A DNA stretch of 64,000 nt, from assembly GCA_963970005.1 (NCBI GenBank), contig CAXAMN010023695.1, positions 1,088,503 to 1,152,502 on the forward strand. The letters are read 5' to 3'. The position numbers and the translations under genes are program-made. Shown piece after piece: positions 10,001-18,759 of this stretch. The notes beneath the pieces were generated by a model. That model had not been told where the DNA came from. It saw only the letters and a list, made by a program, of their open reading frames with translations, and ran no database searches. Position 1 is the first letter of the stretch. Every line of letters begins with the position of its first letter. The DNA comes from Durusdinium trenchii (Eukaryota > Sar > Dinophyceae > Suessiales > Symbiodiniaceae).

Positions 10001-12615
10001 ACGATGCGAAGCTGCAGCGAAAGCACGTTGAAGGCCTCGCAGCATGGTTGGACTCAATGCTACAGGCTGTGAAAATACACAGAGGCTGTGCAAGACACTT
10101 GTCCGCCAGCTCAAATGTACTGTGAGCTGTCATGGCTCGATTGGGAAGAGGACTTTGTTGCCGTGGCGCATGGGACTGACTGGTCTTTGGATGGTCTTAA
10201 AAATGCACTCAAGTTATCGTCTCGGAGTTAGTGAACTCCAAGACGATAAGTTGAGTGTCCCAAAACCAAAAATACCATGTAAAACACATGGTTTTCTGGC
10301 CCTCTGCATGTTGCGGTCCGGGGACCTCCCCCGTTTACTCAACATGTTGGGTTGACCGGGGGCGTTACCTCAGCTTGTTTTCGAAGAAATGTGCCGACAT
10401 GTGGAACTGCAGGCATTTTCCAGCGTTTGGCGATCTGCAGGGCAAAGCCTTCTGGTCAAACCAACATGTTGGCCCCGTCTGTTACAGGCTTGGGTAGATC
10501 AACAACATCAACAACAATTCTGGCCACTTTTTGGAACTGGGAACTCTCACACCTAACCCTGTCCCCGCCAGTTTCCTTGCAAAAAGGTCAGGAACACCAA
10601 CCCGCAACTTGCGATTAGGTTCTTTTTCACCAATCCTGAACCCCCTGCATCACCCCCGCCAACAAACATCTCTACATTTCACCAAGCACCCTCCCCTCTG
10701 CTGTCCACCTTCTCCGCCATGTCACTTCTCCTCCACCACGAAGCGGCCCTGGGGACCACAGGCGTCGCCCGCCTCGACCCGGAAGGTGTCCAGCTCCGCC
10801 TCCAGCGCGGCGAGTTCAGAGAAGACCTCCGACCTCGGGCGGCGCAGCGGAGGGTGAGTGGAGTCACTTGATAAATATGTTTGCTTTTGATTATATTTAT
10901 TCTACTTAGTATCCTTGTGGCTGTGGGCCAAACCCTGGTAGGTTGACCTCCCAGGTGGTCCATTTATTGGTGGTCAATCAGGGTCCCGTGGTTGTGACCC
11001 ACAGGCAGGAGCACTCGAGCATTGACCGGGTATGGGACGGCCGACTGTATACACATGCATGATACACGCAATAAATAACCGATATGGCCTGAAGAATGAC
11101 CAAATAAGCAAGCATGCTGGTAAAGGCCAGGGTCTCTTTGGCGTCCAGTAAGCGCAAGTTCTCGGCCTTCAAATCTTTCACGGCTCCATCCAGCAATTTC
11201 ACACGCCATCGGGAGGACTCTTGAACGAAGGATTCGATCTCCCCACGCTGATCGTTCAACTCCGCAGCTGATTTTAAGCCATGGAGGACGACCATTGACC
11301 CGATCTGCATTTCCTGGGCAGGTTTTAACTGAACATGTACAGTAAAGGTTCAGCCTTCAAATACTAATCTGTTCGGAGAGGTCTATATATTTCCAGCTTT
11401 TCAGGAGACTAACGCCAATAAGGCAAGTCCTGAGATGGAACATGATGGAACCACCTCTCTGAAAAATCTTAAGAGACCACGGTGACCACAGGTCAAGAGA
11501 CACCAGGCCAAACAAAAAGCTAAAATCCACATGGCAAGAGACCTCTCCCAAAAAATACACAACATGTCTTTAAACACAACATGCCTAGAACATCACACCA
11601 TTCTCCACCATTCTCCAAGCTTCGGGCTTCTTCTCCACCGTCTCCTCCTCCCGAAAAGCTGTCTGCTGAACGACCGCGCCCCGCTCCGTTTCGGGGCCCA
11701 CCCAGCCCGGCGGTGGTGGGCGTTCGGCCGGCTCTTCCAAGTGCCTGAGTGTGAGCTGGCACACCATAAATGCGGAACCTGAAGTGTTGGACAGGAAGAT
11801 CAATTCCAGCTGATGTTGGCATGATATTCAAAGGACAGATTCAGTGTTTGTTGTTGTTGATGGGTCAAACGCACCTACAAATCTTGTACTGGCACTAAAT
11901 CTTCGCATTTCGAAGATAACTCATACAATATTAAATATATAGAAATGTTTGTCGATGCTTATCGTTTGAGTGGCCTTGGAAGACTACAAGCGAAAAGTGT
12001 GACGTTCATGTTTCTATGTTGTTCGTCGAGCCCAGCCCTCGCCTTTCGGTCTTGGAACCCTTGGCAAGGCGTAAACAAGGCATGCTTTCTGCTAAATGGC
12101 ACGGGGATTGTTTGACATCTGCCACATCTCCAAGCTACCAGTACTGTTCCAAAAAGAACTCATGATCAGAAGTAAACATGCAATCTTGATTGTTGATGTT
12201 TGGGTGGAAGAATTTCTTCCATCAACAGTACTTAAAGGATCTTAAAGGATCTTAAAGATAACATCTCCCTTACTTTCCACTCCGAGCTGCAGGTTTTCTG
12301 CCTTAAAATCATGAGACTTGCCAGAGCCGAGCCGGACCCTCCAGCGTTGCTTGGGTGGAAGGTAATCCTCGACGATGCCAATCCTTAAGCATTTGTCGGC
12401 CTGAACTCTGCAGAATCTCGCTACAAAACTTATGACGATCATTGCAGACTCCTCTAGACCATTGGCGTGACATCCAAAATGACTACCTGTACCCCTTTCA
12501 AACACGCATATCCAGCATGACCAAATTCAACTGTACGTCTTCATCTCAGGTGCTGCCCATTTCGTTGCACATGAAGCCCTTTCAAGCGCACCTTGCACCC
12601 AGGATGCAGCTGTTT
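3989..12615 (-). CDS. PRP4-like protein kinase with N-terminal repeat module
   Basis: This gene model spans about fifteen exons whose phases mostly agree. N-terminally there are two copies of a repeat with the pattern V.L.GL....NG..G......RW.V.L..G....KAENL, then a short acidic helix, then a complete kinase core. Kinase features seen are the glycine loop LGEGTFSTVF, the lysine of YAVKFTRAN, the helix-C glutamate of ALEREVKIM, the catalytic loop HCDVKPENLLL, CDFGS, an APE-like RAHE, the DMWS aspartate and LFQ/GENNNEML. The order and spacing match PRPF4B/PRP4 kinases of the CMGC group ([18 protein letters not shown]), which phosphorylate spliceosomal proteins in the nucleus. Donors inside the gene are a mixture of GT, GC and GA. 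The activation loop looks short and lacks the usual TPYL sequence. The start codon and the last exon are not settled. Kinase assignment is firm. Membership of the PRP4 family is likely. The role of the repeats is unknown. Confidence 0.85.
4600..4624. repeat. Perfect palindrome in kinase intron
   Basis: Arms GCACTCGTG and CACGAGTGC are separated by seven bases. A third copy of the arm, GCACTCGTGG, follows at about 4655. The core resembles the arms of the hairpin at 34048-34082. Confidence 0.8.
4904..4992 (-). CDS. Kinase exon: HF..N.DF segment
   Basis: The sequence SGHFSIKHFGANGDFLNAKG aligns with the PRP4 stretch around KG.F..QHFD..LNF. The first base completes the proline of GPFP from the previous exon. 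The chosen donor is GTCGGA; a GTACTG further on is an alternative. Confidence 0.72.
5199..5254 (-). CDS. Kinase exon: GENNNEML
   Basis: The exon reads GENNNEMLYEMMRVCGPFP, matching the PRP4 sequence [20 protein letters not shown] position by position. The acceptor is TAG|G and the donor GTGCCT after two bases of a proline codon. Confidence 0.85.
5712..5789 (-). CDS. Kinase exon: subdomain IX
   Basis: Twenty-six codons contain YGFPVDMWSAAATIFELATD, the subdomain IX aspartate and helix F of the kinase fold. Homology forces the 3' end at LFQ, where the intron begins GCGACA, so this is a GC-AG intron. A nearby GTACGT would break the match to PGKTNN. Confidence 0.87.
6252..6299 (-). CDS. Kinase exon: APE glutamate
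   Basis: Sixteen codons begin EIMLGQ, equivalent to the EIILG that follows the APE proline. The acceptor has a pyrimidine-rich CCCCTTGTCACCTCAG and the donor is GTGGGA. Both ends are in phase 0 and join neighbours without a gap. Confidence 0.75.
6969..6994 (-). CDS. Kinase microexon, activation-segment end
   Basis: A 26-base exon reads LASRVRAH and matches LVSRFYRAP of PRP4 kinases one residue short. Phase fits the previous exon if that uses a GC donor. The proline of APE would be histidine. Small size makes this tentative. Confidence 0.55.
7181..7235 (-). CDS. Kinase exon: DFG motif
   Basis: The sequence DNSSIKLCDFGSCHGPAE carries the metal-binding DFG in the PRP4-like setting LKLCDFGSASH. 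The acceptor is CCCAAG|G. The end is set at a GC donor by phase with the following microexon; a GTCGCT twelve bases on is the alternative. Confidence 0.82.
7459..7593 (-). CDS. Kinase exon: catalytic loop
   Basis: Forty-five codons include TVRDFGRQLFLALRLLRNAQ and HCDVKPENLLL. The first matches the PRP4 helix E and the second is the catalytic loop, with the HRD arginine replaced by cysteine (PRP4 kinases have alanine there). The acceptor is CCCAG|G. The intron starts GCATGG, a GC donor at phase 0. Confidence 0.9.
8345..8488 (-). CDS. Kinase exon: beta4-beta5 and hinge
   Basis: Forty-eight codons begin DPEGMRC and contain GRLAAVFELMKCNLRTALAK, which aligns with PRP4 DPDDKFHC...[20 protein letters not shown]. 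The acceptor is CCCAG|G, the donor GTGGGG, and both ends are in phase 0. Confidence 0.9.
8852..8908 (-). CDS. Kinase exon: end of helix C
   Basis: Nineteen codons read VKIMSQLITKLAPQETWQQ and complete helix C. The acceptor is CGAG|G. No GT or GC donor fits the phase; the intron starts GAAGGC, so a GA-AG intron is inferred. Confidence 0.78.
9393..9522 (-). CDS. Kinase exon: glycine loop and lysine
   Basis: The exon carries LGEGTFSTVFRCRD and SYAVKFTRANEQ, the nucleotide-binding loop and beta3 lysine. Its single leading base completes the lysine codon left by the exon at 10726-10826. The donor is GTGCGT. Confidence 0.9.
10726..10826 (-). CDS. Kinase exon: acidic helix and first beta strand
   Basis: The exon starts VFSELAALEAELDTF and ends GRFVVEE plus two bases, which join the next exon to give VVEEK-LGEGTF, the standard entry to a kinase fold. 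The donor is GTGACA and is followed by a G-rich intron start. This junction ties the N-terminal repeats to the kinase. Confidence 0.82.
11143..11313 (-). CDS. Kinase gene exon: second GL-NG-KAENL repeat
   Basis: Fifty-seven codons hold one full repeat: VVLHGLKSAAELNDQRG, then SRWRVKLLDGAVKDLKAENL. The acceptor is CCCAG|G and the intron begins GCCAAA (GC donor), both in phase 0. Similar repeats occur in predicted dinoflagellate proteins as far as I recall; I know no defined function. Confidence 0.82.
12281..12383 (-). CDS. Kinase gene exon: second half of first repeat
   Basis: The exon reads IGIVEDYLPPKQRWRVRLGS and then SHDFKAENLQLG, the RW...KAENL half of the repeat. The GTGGAA donor at phase 0 fits the next exon. 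A stronger-looking GTAAGG seven bases further on does not fit phase. Confidence 0.78.
12548..12615 (-). CDS. Kinase gene exon: first half of first repeat
   Basis: The exon contains GCKVRLKGLHVQRNGQH, the GL...NG half of the repeat. The donor that keeps the frame is GAGATG, a GA dinucleotide. It is the most upstream exon confidently linked to the kinase. Confidence 0.72.
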
Positions 12616-12998
12616 CTTCAGAAGCCCCCAGGGCAGTGAATTCGGGGAGCGGCTCCGCCCTTCGCCCATGGCGGCGGTCTGCCCCGCACGCTGCCGTTGT
12701 TTGCTCCGCAAAATGATCCTCATGTTTGCCATGCTGTCCTACAACTCCGATGAGCAAAGGCCAGTTGAACGTGTATGGAGGTATATTCACCTGAAACAGG
12801 TGGTCCTCAGAAGCAAATGGTGTTCAAGGGTGTTCCGTTTTGGTCGTGAAGTACCTTTCGTCTCTACCTTCCCTGGCTTTGGATTAACGATGTTTCACGT
12901 CCCAGGCCCAGATGGTTGACCATGACGTCATCCTTGGAGTTCCCAAAGCACGGTTGGGAGCTGAAGAATTTGGCAGGTAGCTCACGCCAACGTTTGAC

Positions 12999-13087
12999 AT
13001 CTCGTGGTCAATTCTGGCGGTCTCTAGTTTGCGAGTCTTGAGGCTACGGCGAAAGTCTAAGCGCATGGTCTTGTTGTGCACTGCTGC
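12999..13087 (-). CDS. Possible 5' exon of the kinase gene
   Basis: Twenty-nine codons (AAVHNKTMRLDFRRSLKTRK and on) lie between a CAAG|G acceptor and a GTCAAA donor. It sits between the FKBP stop and the first repeat exon. The exit phase does not join the 12548-12615 exon directly. Confidence 0.4.
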
Positions 13088-13387
13088 CTTGTTGCAATTG
13101 TCGGCTTCATAAGTGTCTTGAGTCTTGAGCAAGCTCCAGCCAATTGGATAGTGACAGCCACAAATGGAGTCTTGGAGGGAAGTCCCGGCTACGACTAGTG
13201 GCTAGCACACACATCGCAACCATCAAGCTAGCTTGAGGATAAATAGTATCCTATGAAATGAAAAAAGTCATATTGGTTGACAAGTTGCCTGCTGCCTGTG
13301 GGTATTTTTATTAGCCAGTCGTTTCGTCTGCGTCTTTCGTCCTCCGAGGCCCGGAGTCGTTCGTTTCTTCGTGGGTTTTGACCACAC

Positions 13388-13411
13388 GCTGTCTTCGTTG
13401 GACTGGACCAT
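13388..13411 (-). CDS. Possible initiator exon of the kinase gene
   Basis: An ATG opens MVQSNEDS up to a GTGTGG donor at phase 0, which matches the entry phase of the exon at 12999-13087. Eight codons cannot be supported by homology. Confidence 0.25.
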
Positions 13412-13744
13412 GTTTGAGTTGCAATCTGACAAATGGAATAGGCAACCGAGAAAGACCGACTACTATTTTTGAGTCGATCCTTGATGATCCTGCAAAAGCT
13501 CAATTGACACTAACCGAAGAGAAGGAACCATAAGGAACCTCCCTCTTTACTGCCCAAACACTCCATGTATGGAACATGTAAACATTTTATAGTATTTTAT
13601 ATTTATGTGTTTTTTTGGGTGGATTTGCTTACTAAGTATAACTTATATTAACTTATATTAACGCATAAGTATTCCAGTTCCATGGAGTGTCTGGTATTGG
13701 ATCGTTTCCACCGGTGACTCCGTGTCACTGTGTGACCGAGGCCT

Positions 13745-13809
13745 TCACTTCGCGCCCAAACCCACCAGCTCGCACTCGAAGAGCAAGGTGGCATTCGGAG
13801 GAATAGGCC
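13745..13809 (-). CDS. FKBP last exon with stop
   Basis: The exon reads PIPPNATLLFECELVGLGAK and stops with TGA. Two leading bases complete the glycine split across the intron. The acceptor is GCAAG|G. Confidence 0.88.
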
Positions 13810-16032
13810 CTTGCCGGTGCGGCACGGCACGCGCCACCCAGTCAATTCAAGCGGTTGACAGCATACATTAGATTCACTTTCCTAATGCGATCTTTGGAAG
13901 GTCTACGGTATTTGTTGTAGTTGCTATAGTGACTCTTAGTGAGTACTGAACAAATCATCTATTTCGTTCTGAGATATTTCTGCAGTAATTAGTGGGGAGC
14001 CCATTGATGCCCACATCTGACAATCCCATCATGTTGAGCCAGATCTGGACACTTTGAGCCACTCAGTGTCCATTCTGTCCTTGCATATTATCTTTACTTT
14101 GTGATCAGCGACGAACAACGACAGCGCCCGCACCAATGCCACGTGCCCCATAGCCGAGTTTGGGTGGAATCTTCAACTGCCTCAGAGTGGTCAAGGCACG
14201 CAATGTGAACAAATCATCTTGAGGTTGGTGGCCGCCTCACTTAGCAAGCCAACAGATTGGTCAGGCCAAGTCTGCGGCTAGATCATCATATCTTGTATTT
14301 GGAGGCACCGCGCCCCGCTAGTTACAGTAAATGGTATTTGTAGGGAACAAAAATGAAGCAAGCATGCGTCGTACAATACTTCTGATGCGACTGAGTAAAA
14401 TACTATAGCGGTCTACAGCCTATATCACTTCACATGTTTTCCAATGCTTCAGCTTCTGACTTCTGCTTATGCTTCTATGACTCTTCGCCCATTTCTGGCA
14501 CGCCAAGGCACCGCTTGCCGCCCACGCGCATGGTCAAAATGCCTTCATCCCAACCGGCGATCACCTGGCCCTTGCCCACCGCAAACTCTAAGGGATCGCC
14601 TCTGCCGCCACGGTCGTTGGAAAACCCACTCCGGGATCGAGGATTCAATGGTGCGGGCACAAATGATTTATTTCTATGTGTTTAATTATAAAGCTTTCCC
14701 CTCATTGGGGTATGAGTCAATGGTGAATGTTAAAGACATGCTAAGCAGTTGTGAGATTTTTTGGGTATCTTTGGGTTGTTGCATATTTTCTGGACTCGGG
14801 ACCCTGTAGTTTTATGACGGGTTCGGTTGGAAGCCAAAGCAAATCTTCTGTCGCAATTCTCACGCAGCATTGGAGCTGGTAGCAGGCTAACGAAGTTCTG
14901 GATTACTGGTCCATGATCCTACGCCAGCCAAGAGTTTTTTGTGATAAAGCTGCATCGCTACAGCCCCATGTGGGTCTTGCAAACAAGGAAACCAGAATTA
15001 GAATGAAGGAGAGCAGTTTGCCCCCCTGCAAGCTCACAAAGGGCACGTATGCAGTATGCAGGTACCAAATCACAACAAAAAAATGGCGTTCTAAACCTGT
15101 CCATGTCAAATCTCCAAACACATGCTGACCCCATCAGTTTCCTGGAAAATAAACTTACAGGTCAATCTTTGTCCACCTGTTCTTGTCTAGTAACTAGTAT
15201 ATAAACAACCGTTTTGTCAGTTATCCACATACTTCCTGGGTCAGGTGCTCGTTGCTTGGGCAATTGAAATCCAGACCGCACTCTCCCGTTTCTGCACTGA
15301 CCTGAGACGTCTTGTCCCGGCCTCTGGAAAGCGAGGAGTCAAAGACCTGGAAAGCGAGGAGCATAGATTACAAAACATGACCCGCTGATCTGCAAAGAAA
15401 GCTGGATTCACTGGCCTACAACAATTGCTCTGAATCGTCCTTGTGTGCAATTGCGGCTGTTCTTTGTTGTTTGGCCACCAACATCGTTGCCACTACCAGG
15501 CTGAAAAGCACCACCACCACCACCACCACCCACAAGCCATCGCCACACCGATCACCGAAAGAATGAGTCATTCATCATCCATCGCCTCCTGCCTTGCCAC
15601 TCTCCAATGTCCCAGTGTAGTGCCTCATTTGGCGCACCGGGGGTTTTCTCTTTCCACAGAAAAAAACGGTGTTTCCCTAGAAGAGGGTCCTGCACAAGGG
15701 GCCTTTACCACACTAAAGGTAGATAAAGGTAGCAGGAACCACCCACAAGTGAGTATTCATGTCCCCTGACGACTGTACGTGCCGGAGTGGAAAAAACAAA
15801 GCCGACAAAGCTATGTCTTATAGCAAAAGGGATTTTCCAAGCAAATAGGGCAATACCCTTCAACAGTATCTGATGTTTCTACTTCCCTGACAGGTGTTCC
15901 GTTTGATAGGTTTTTGGTCCACAAACCGCCACTCTCCACCGAGATCCACCTCCAAACCATCATGGTCTTCTTCTGGGCCCCTGGCACTTTCACCGTTTGC
16001 CCCTTCACGGGAGCTTCACCCTCTCCGACGAC
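13745..16032 (-). CDS. FKBP-type peptidyl-prolyl cis-trans isomerase, C-terminal domain
   Basis: Five exons give an almost complete FKBP domain in order: GEGEAPVKGQTVKVHYTGTL, then DPLEFAVGKGQVIAGWDEG, RVGGKRCLGIPPKLGYGARG and PIPPNATLLFECELV followed by GLGAK and a stop codon. Binding-pocket residues of FKBP12 are present in these strings (Tyr of HYTG, Val-Ile and Trp of GQVIAGW, Tyr of GYG, Ile and Phe of the last strand), so the enzyme is probably active in prolyl isomerisation and protein folding. The stretch around FD at the end of the second strand is not securely placed. Upstream exons including the start are unknown, so cellular location is undetermined. Homology forces GC donors at the first and fourth junctions. 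Confidence 0.88.
14128..14170 (-). CDS. FKBP exon: IPP..GYG
   Basis: Fourteen codons, IPPKLGYGARGIGA, match the IPPELAYGERGAG segment. It ends one base into a glycine codon at a GCGCTG intron start, so the donor is GC. Confidence 0.85.
14502..14628 (-). CDS. FKBP exon: core of the domain
   Basis: Forty-two codons contain DPLEFAVGKGQVIAGWDEG and LTMRVGGKRCLG. The donor is GTGCCA at phase 0. The entry point is a GGAG|T acceptor, in phase with the possible microexon at 15097-15111. Confidence 0.9.
15097..15111 (-). CDS. Possible FKBP microexon FDMD
   Basis: A 15-base stretch between AG and GT would supply the FD pair expected after the second FKBP strand, and its exit phase fits the next exon. 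Its entry phase needs a GA donor within the previous exon. This is speculative. Confidence 0.22.
15593..15623 (-). CDS. FKBP exon: HYTGTLESGK
   Basis: The sequence HYTGTLESGK is the signature FKBP strand. The first base completes the valine of KV from the previous exon. The 3' end is uncertain: a GC donor after GK is the simplest reading. Confidence 0.72.
15986..16032 (-). CDS. FKBP exon: first strand of the domain
   Basis: The exon reads VVGEGEAPVKGQTVK and ends two bases into a valine codon. The join to HYTG works only if the intron begins GCCAGG, two bases after an apparent GT. The acceptor is CGAG|G. Confidence 0.85.
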
Positions 16033-17292
16033 CTCGATGAATCAGAATGCACGCTACGTGCTTCGGACGAGGCCGAAGAAGCGTGCTGGGACTTCAACCC
16101 AGGGTCGTGTCTGGGTGTTTCTATTCTTTTCATATCTACATTTGCCTAAACTATTCTCTTCTAAGATAGATGTGTCTCTATTCTTTTCATGTTTAAACTA
16201 TTTTTTTTCACACACGTTCCAGCCATCTCTTGTGGCCAAGGAGTGGGTTGATTCAATGTCTTCCTTCCAAGTCACATCAGTTCACCAAGTGTTGATATTG
16301 GTGTCCACCTCACAACTCAGGTCTAGGCTCCTATTATTGTGGTAACCTGTGGCGCTGATGTGACCAAATGTCTGCATGCCTTTCTACATCTTTCTACTCG
16401 CTAGCCCAGGCTGGTGCCATTGCACTACATTGCGTCAGCTGTTATTGACAATGCTTGGCAACCAACCGCCACGTATTGGTCCATATCCTGTATCTCTCAC
16501 AAACGCTCCTTTTTGCATTCCCGACCTTCGCCGGCGATGTTCACCATCCCAGCTCGCCGCACATTCGTGCGGAGCTGGCAAGTTTTTCAAGGCAATCAAC
16601 ATCAACATCGGCCAACACACAAACCTCTCGAGGCTATCGTCCCAGCACTTCTTGTAGGACTTTGTTCACCTAGGTAAATGATGGTAAATGTAACCACTAC
16701 CAAGTTCGTCACTTTCCTGCTCCTTTCGTACCAAATCTTACATGACCTATCATCCACATCCACTAGTGAATTGCGTTCGCAATTCCCTGACTCACCTAGC
16801 CCTGGCGCGTCGGGATCTCACTTGAAGACGCCGTCGGCCCTGAAAACCCGTGGCGGACGGGCTCACGGAAGACCGGTGTCCGGTCTAAACTCTAAACGGA
16901 GGGGTTACCAACGGAGGGGTTCTAACTGGGTTGGTTTAGTTGTCTTGACGTTTTTTTGAAGAACCGTTTTAAGGCTCGAAACATGTTCCAAGACCATTTT
17001 ATCAATATATACACACATTATATATATATATACAATGTTTATTTAGCCTAATTAATGATTCAACTTCTAACTGACAAATCAGTGGGCAGCTTGTTGCATC
17101 TCCGCAAGCATTGCCAGGACATGGGGCTCACATTGTGACATCTCTCACAAGCTACGACTGCCAAAGCAAACCCCCAGACTCTCGGCTTCAATAGCTATGC
17201 CATGCCGCCAACGCTGTATGCACCGGGGGTGACGCGCCCAGCTGAGTAGTGGCACCCCAAGCCAAAGAGGATCCTCCGATCCTCGCGCTCAC

Positions 17293-17372
17293 CTCCCAAC
17301 TTCTGCAGCCTCAGCCGGTCGTCAATGGTGAAACGGATGCCGAACTCAACGGGTCGTTCCATGCTTTTTGGA
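17293..17372 (-). CDS. Candidate exon, unknown product
   Basis: Twenty-six codons (PKSMERPVEFGIRFTIDDRL and on) end at a GTGAGC donor. The composition is clearly protein-like. No family is recognised. It may belong to the 5' part of the FKBP gene or to another gene. Confidence 0.5.
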
Positions 17373-17529
17373 CTTCGAACGGCCAAACACCTGCTCAAAG
17401 ACCCAGTTCTGGGGTGGCACCTCTGGGCACCTTCCAGCATTAAAAAAACACGAGTAACTATATTAACTATATCAATGATCACCACTAGAACTGGGTTCCT
17501 GCTTTTTGTCTGACAAGCGCGCGCCCCAC

Positions 17530-17629
17530 CTTGAAAAAGGACCGTGCAGGGCGAACCTGCCGCGGGACTGGCCGGCTCAGCCCCCCACGCTCGCTTGCAC
17601 CACTGCGAGTGCCCAGCGGGGTTGCGATC
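17530..17629 (-). CDS. Candidate exon, unknown product
   Basis: A GC-rich block is bounded by a strong CCCCCGCAG|G acceptor and a GTGGGG donor. It reads HSQWCKRAWGAEPASPAAGS in the preferred frame; another frame is open. Product unknown. Confidence 0.45.
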
Positions 17630-18531
17630 CTGCGGGGGCGACCGCAGGACAGTGTCTGTAGTGGGCCCCCAAATAGATAGGAACGGATTCCAACACTTTT
17701 TGGAAGGGGATTGTACTTTTCTCTATCTAGCTGGGGGTCTATGTGAACCATCTTTGGTCTGTGTTGGGTGGGACTTTGTGGTGGTTCTCAGGGGTATGTA
17801 ATGGAGATCAATCAAGCCGTTTCGTCGAGAGGCAGTTGTCCAGTTTCACCCAGCACCTTTGAAGGAAGTCCTCTGTGATTGCAAATCCCCCATCCCAAGA
17901 ATGCTCAGAGGCTCAGTACCTTGCTTCCTCCCAAATGTGCGAAGCCTGCAACTAGCAAACCAAAGAATCAACTCCTGATACTTACGTAGTTTGTTGTTTC
18001 TCCTCATGTCATTAATTCTGTTCAATGTCAGATGTTCCCAGGAAACCGTCAAACAACACCACATCTCAGTGAATGACACCGGGGTTCTCTGATGCAGCAT
18101 CCACCATGGTTTACCAACCACAACCTGCCCGGAGCCCACCCAAGCATTGTACCGGTCGGGCAAGGGCAAAATAGCTCGCCATCGCCCCACCACTCCGTCT
18201 CCCAATGTGCCTCCGGGCCCCCCACACACACACGCTCCATCTGGGACAAAGAACTATTTACATGGACCCCGGGGTCAACCAATGTACCTGAACACTCCCT
18301 ATATACATATGCAATGTGTTACCTGCAAAAAAAAAGATGGGAAACATATGGAAACATGTAATTAGGCATATATGATCACAAAACCGATTCCATACACTTG
18401 GCTGCTCTTATCCACGTTTCTTTACACTTCATTGGTTGACCTCACATGAGGGACTCTTCACCTAGATACCTGTAAAGTGAACTCCAGGTTGCCAATCGTT
18501 CACTTCAACGTATGTCAATTTAGGACCACAC
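17630..18531. other. No firm exon; one ambiguous GC-rich block
   Basis: A GC-rich patch near 18100-18230 is open in three minus frames and has a possible GTACAA donor, but no frame stands out. Nothing else is supportable. Confidence 0.4.
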
Positions 18532-18759
18532 TCAAACCAAGCAAACCAAAAACCAAAGCGCAACCCCCGCAAGAGTCCAGAACAGCATGTAAAACAACAA
18601 AAACATCCACACGTTATGTGATTTCTTCGTGCGATGGACCATTTTCGCTACGTCATCCCAAGCATCCCGGAGCTGCTCCTTCTTGTTGAGCACCTTTTGA
18701 GCCCATTGTAGGCCATCATCTCGTCGGTCCAAGGCGCCATGCATCTGCTCCTGAAACTG
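18532..18759 (-). CDS. C-terminal exon of a tail-anchored coiled-coil protein
   Basis: Seventy-five codons plus a TGA stop form the 3' end of a gene. The first part is charged and helical (QFQEQMHGALDRRDDGLQWA, then KKEQLRDAWDDVAKMV). After a basic TKK patch comes a single hydrophobic segment, MFLLFYMLFWTLAGVALWF, with three residues after it. A helical cytosolic domain plus a C-terminal anchor is the layout of SNAREs and other tail-anchored membrane proteins. I cannot place it in a SNARE family. Upstream exons are not identified. Confidence 0.7.
   Translation of the reverse strand, partial: QFQEQMHGALDRRDDGLQWAQKVLNKKEQLRDAWDDVAKMVHRTKKSHNVWMFLLFYMLFWTLAGVALWFLVCLV

Noticed and set aside
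10730-10860. Plus-strand exon with polypyrimidine acceptor and GTGAGT donor
   Set aside because: The minus frame completes the first strand of the kinase in exact phase, so the plus reading is a shadow.
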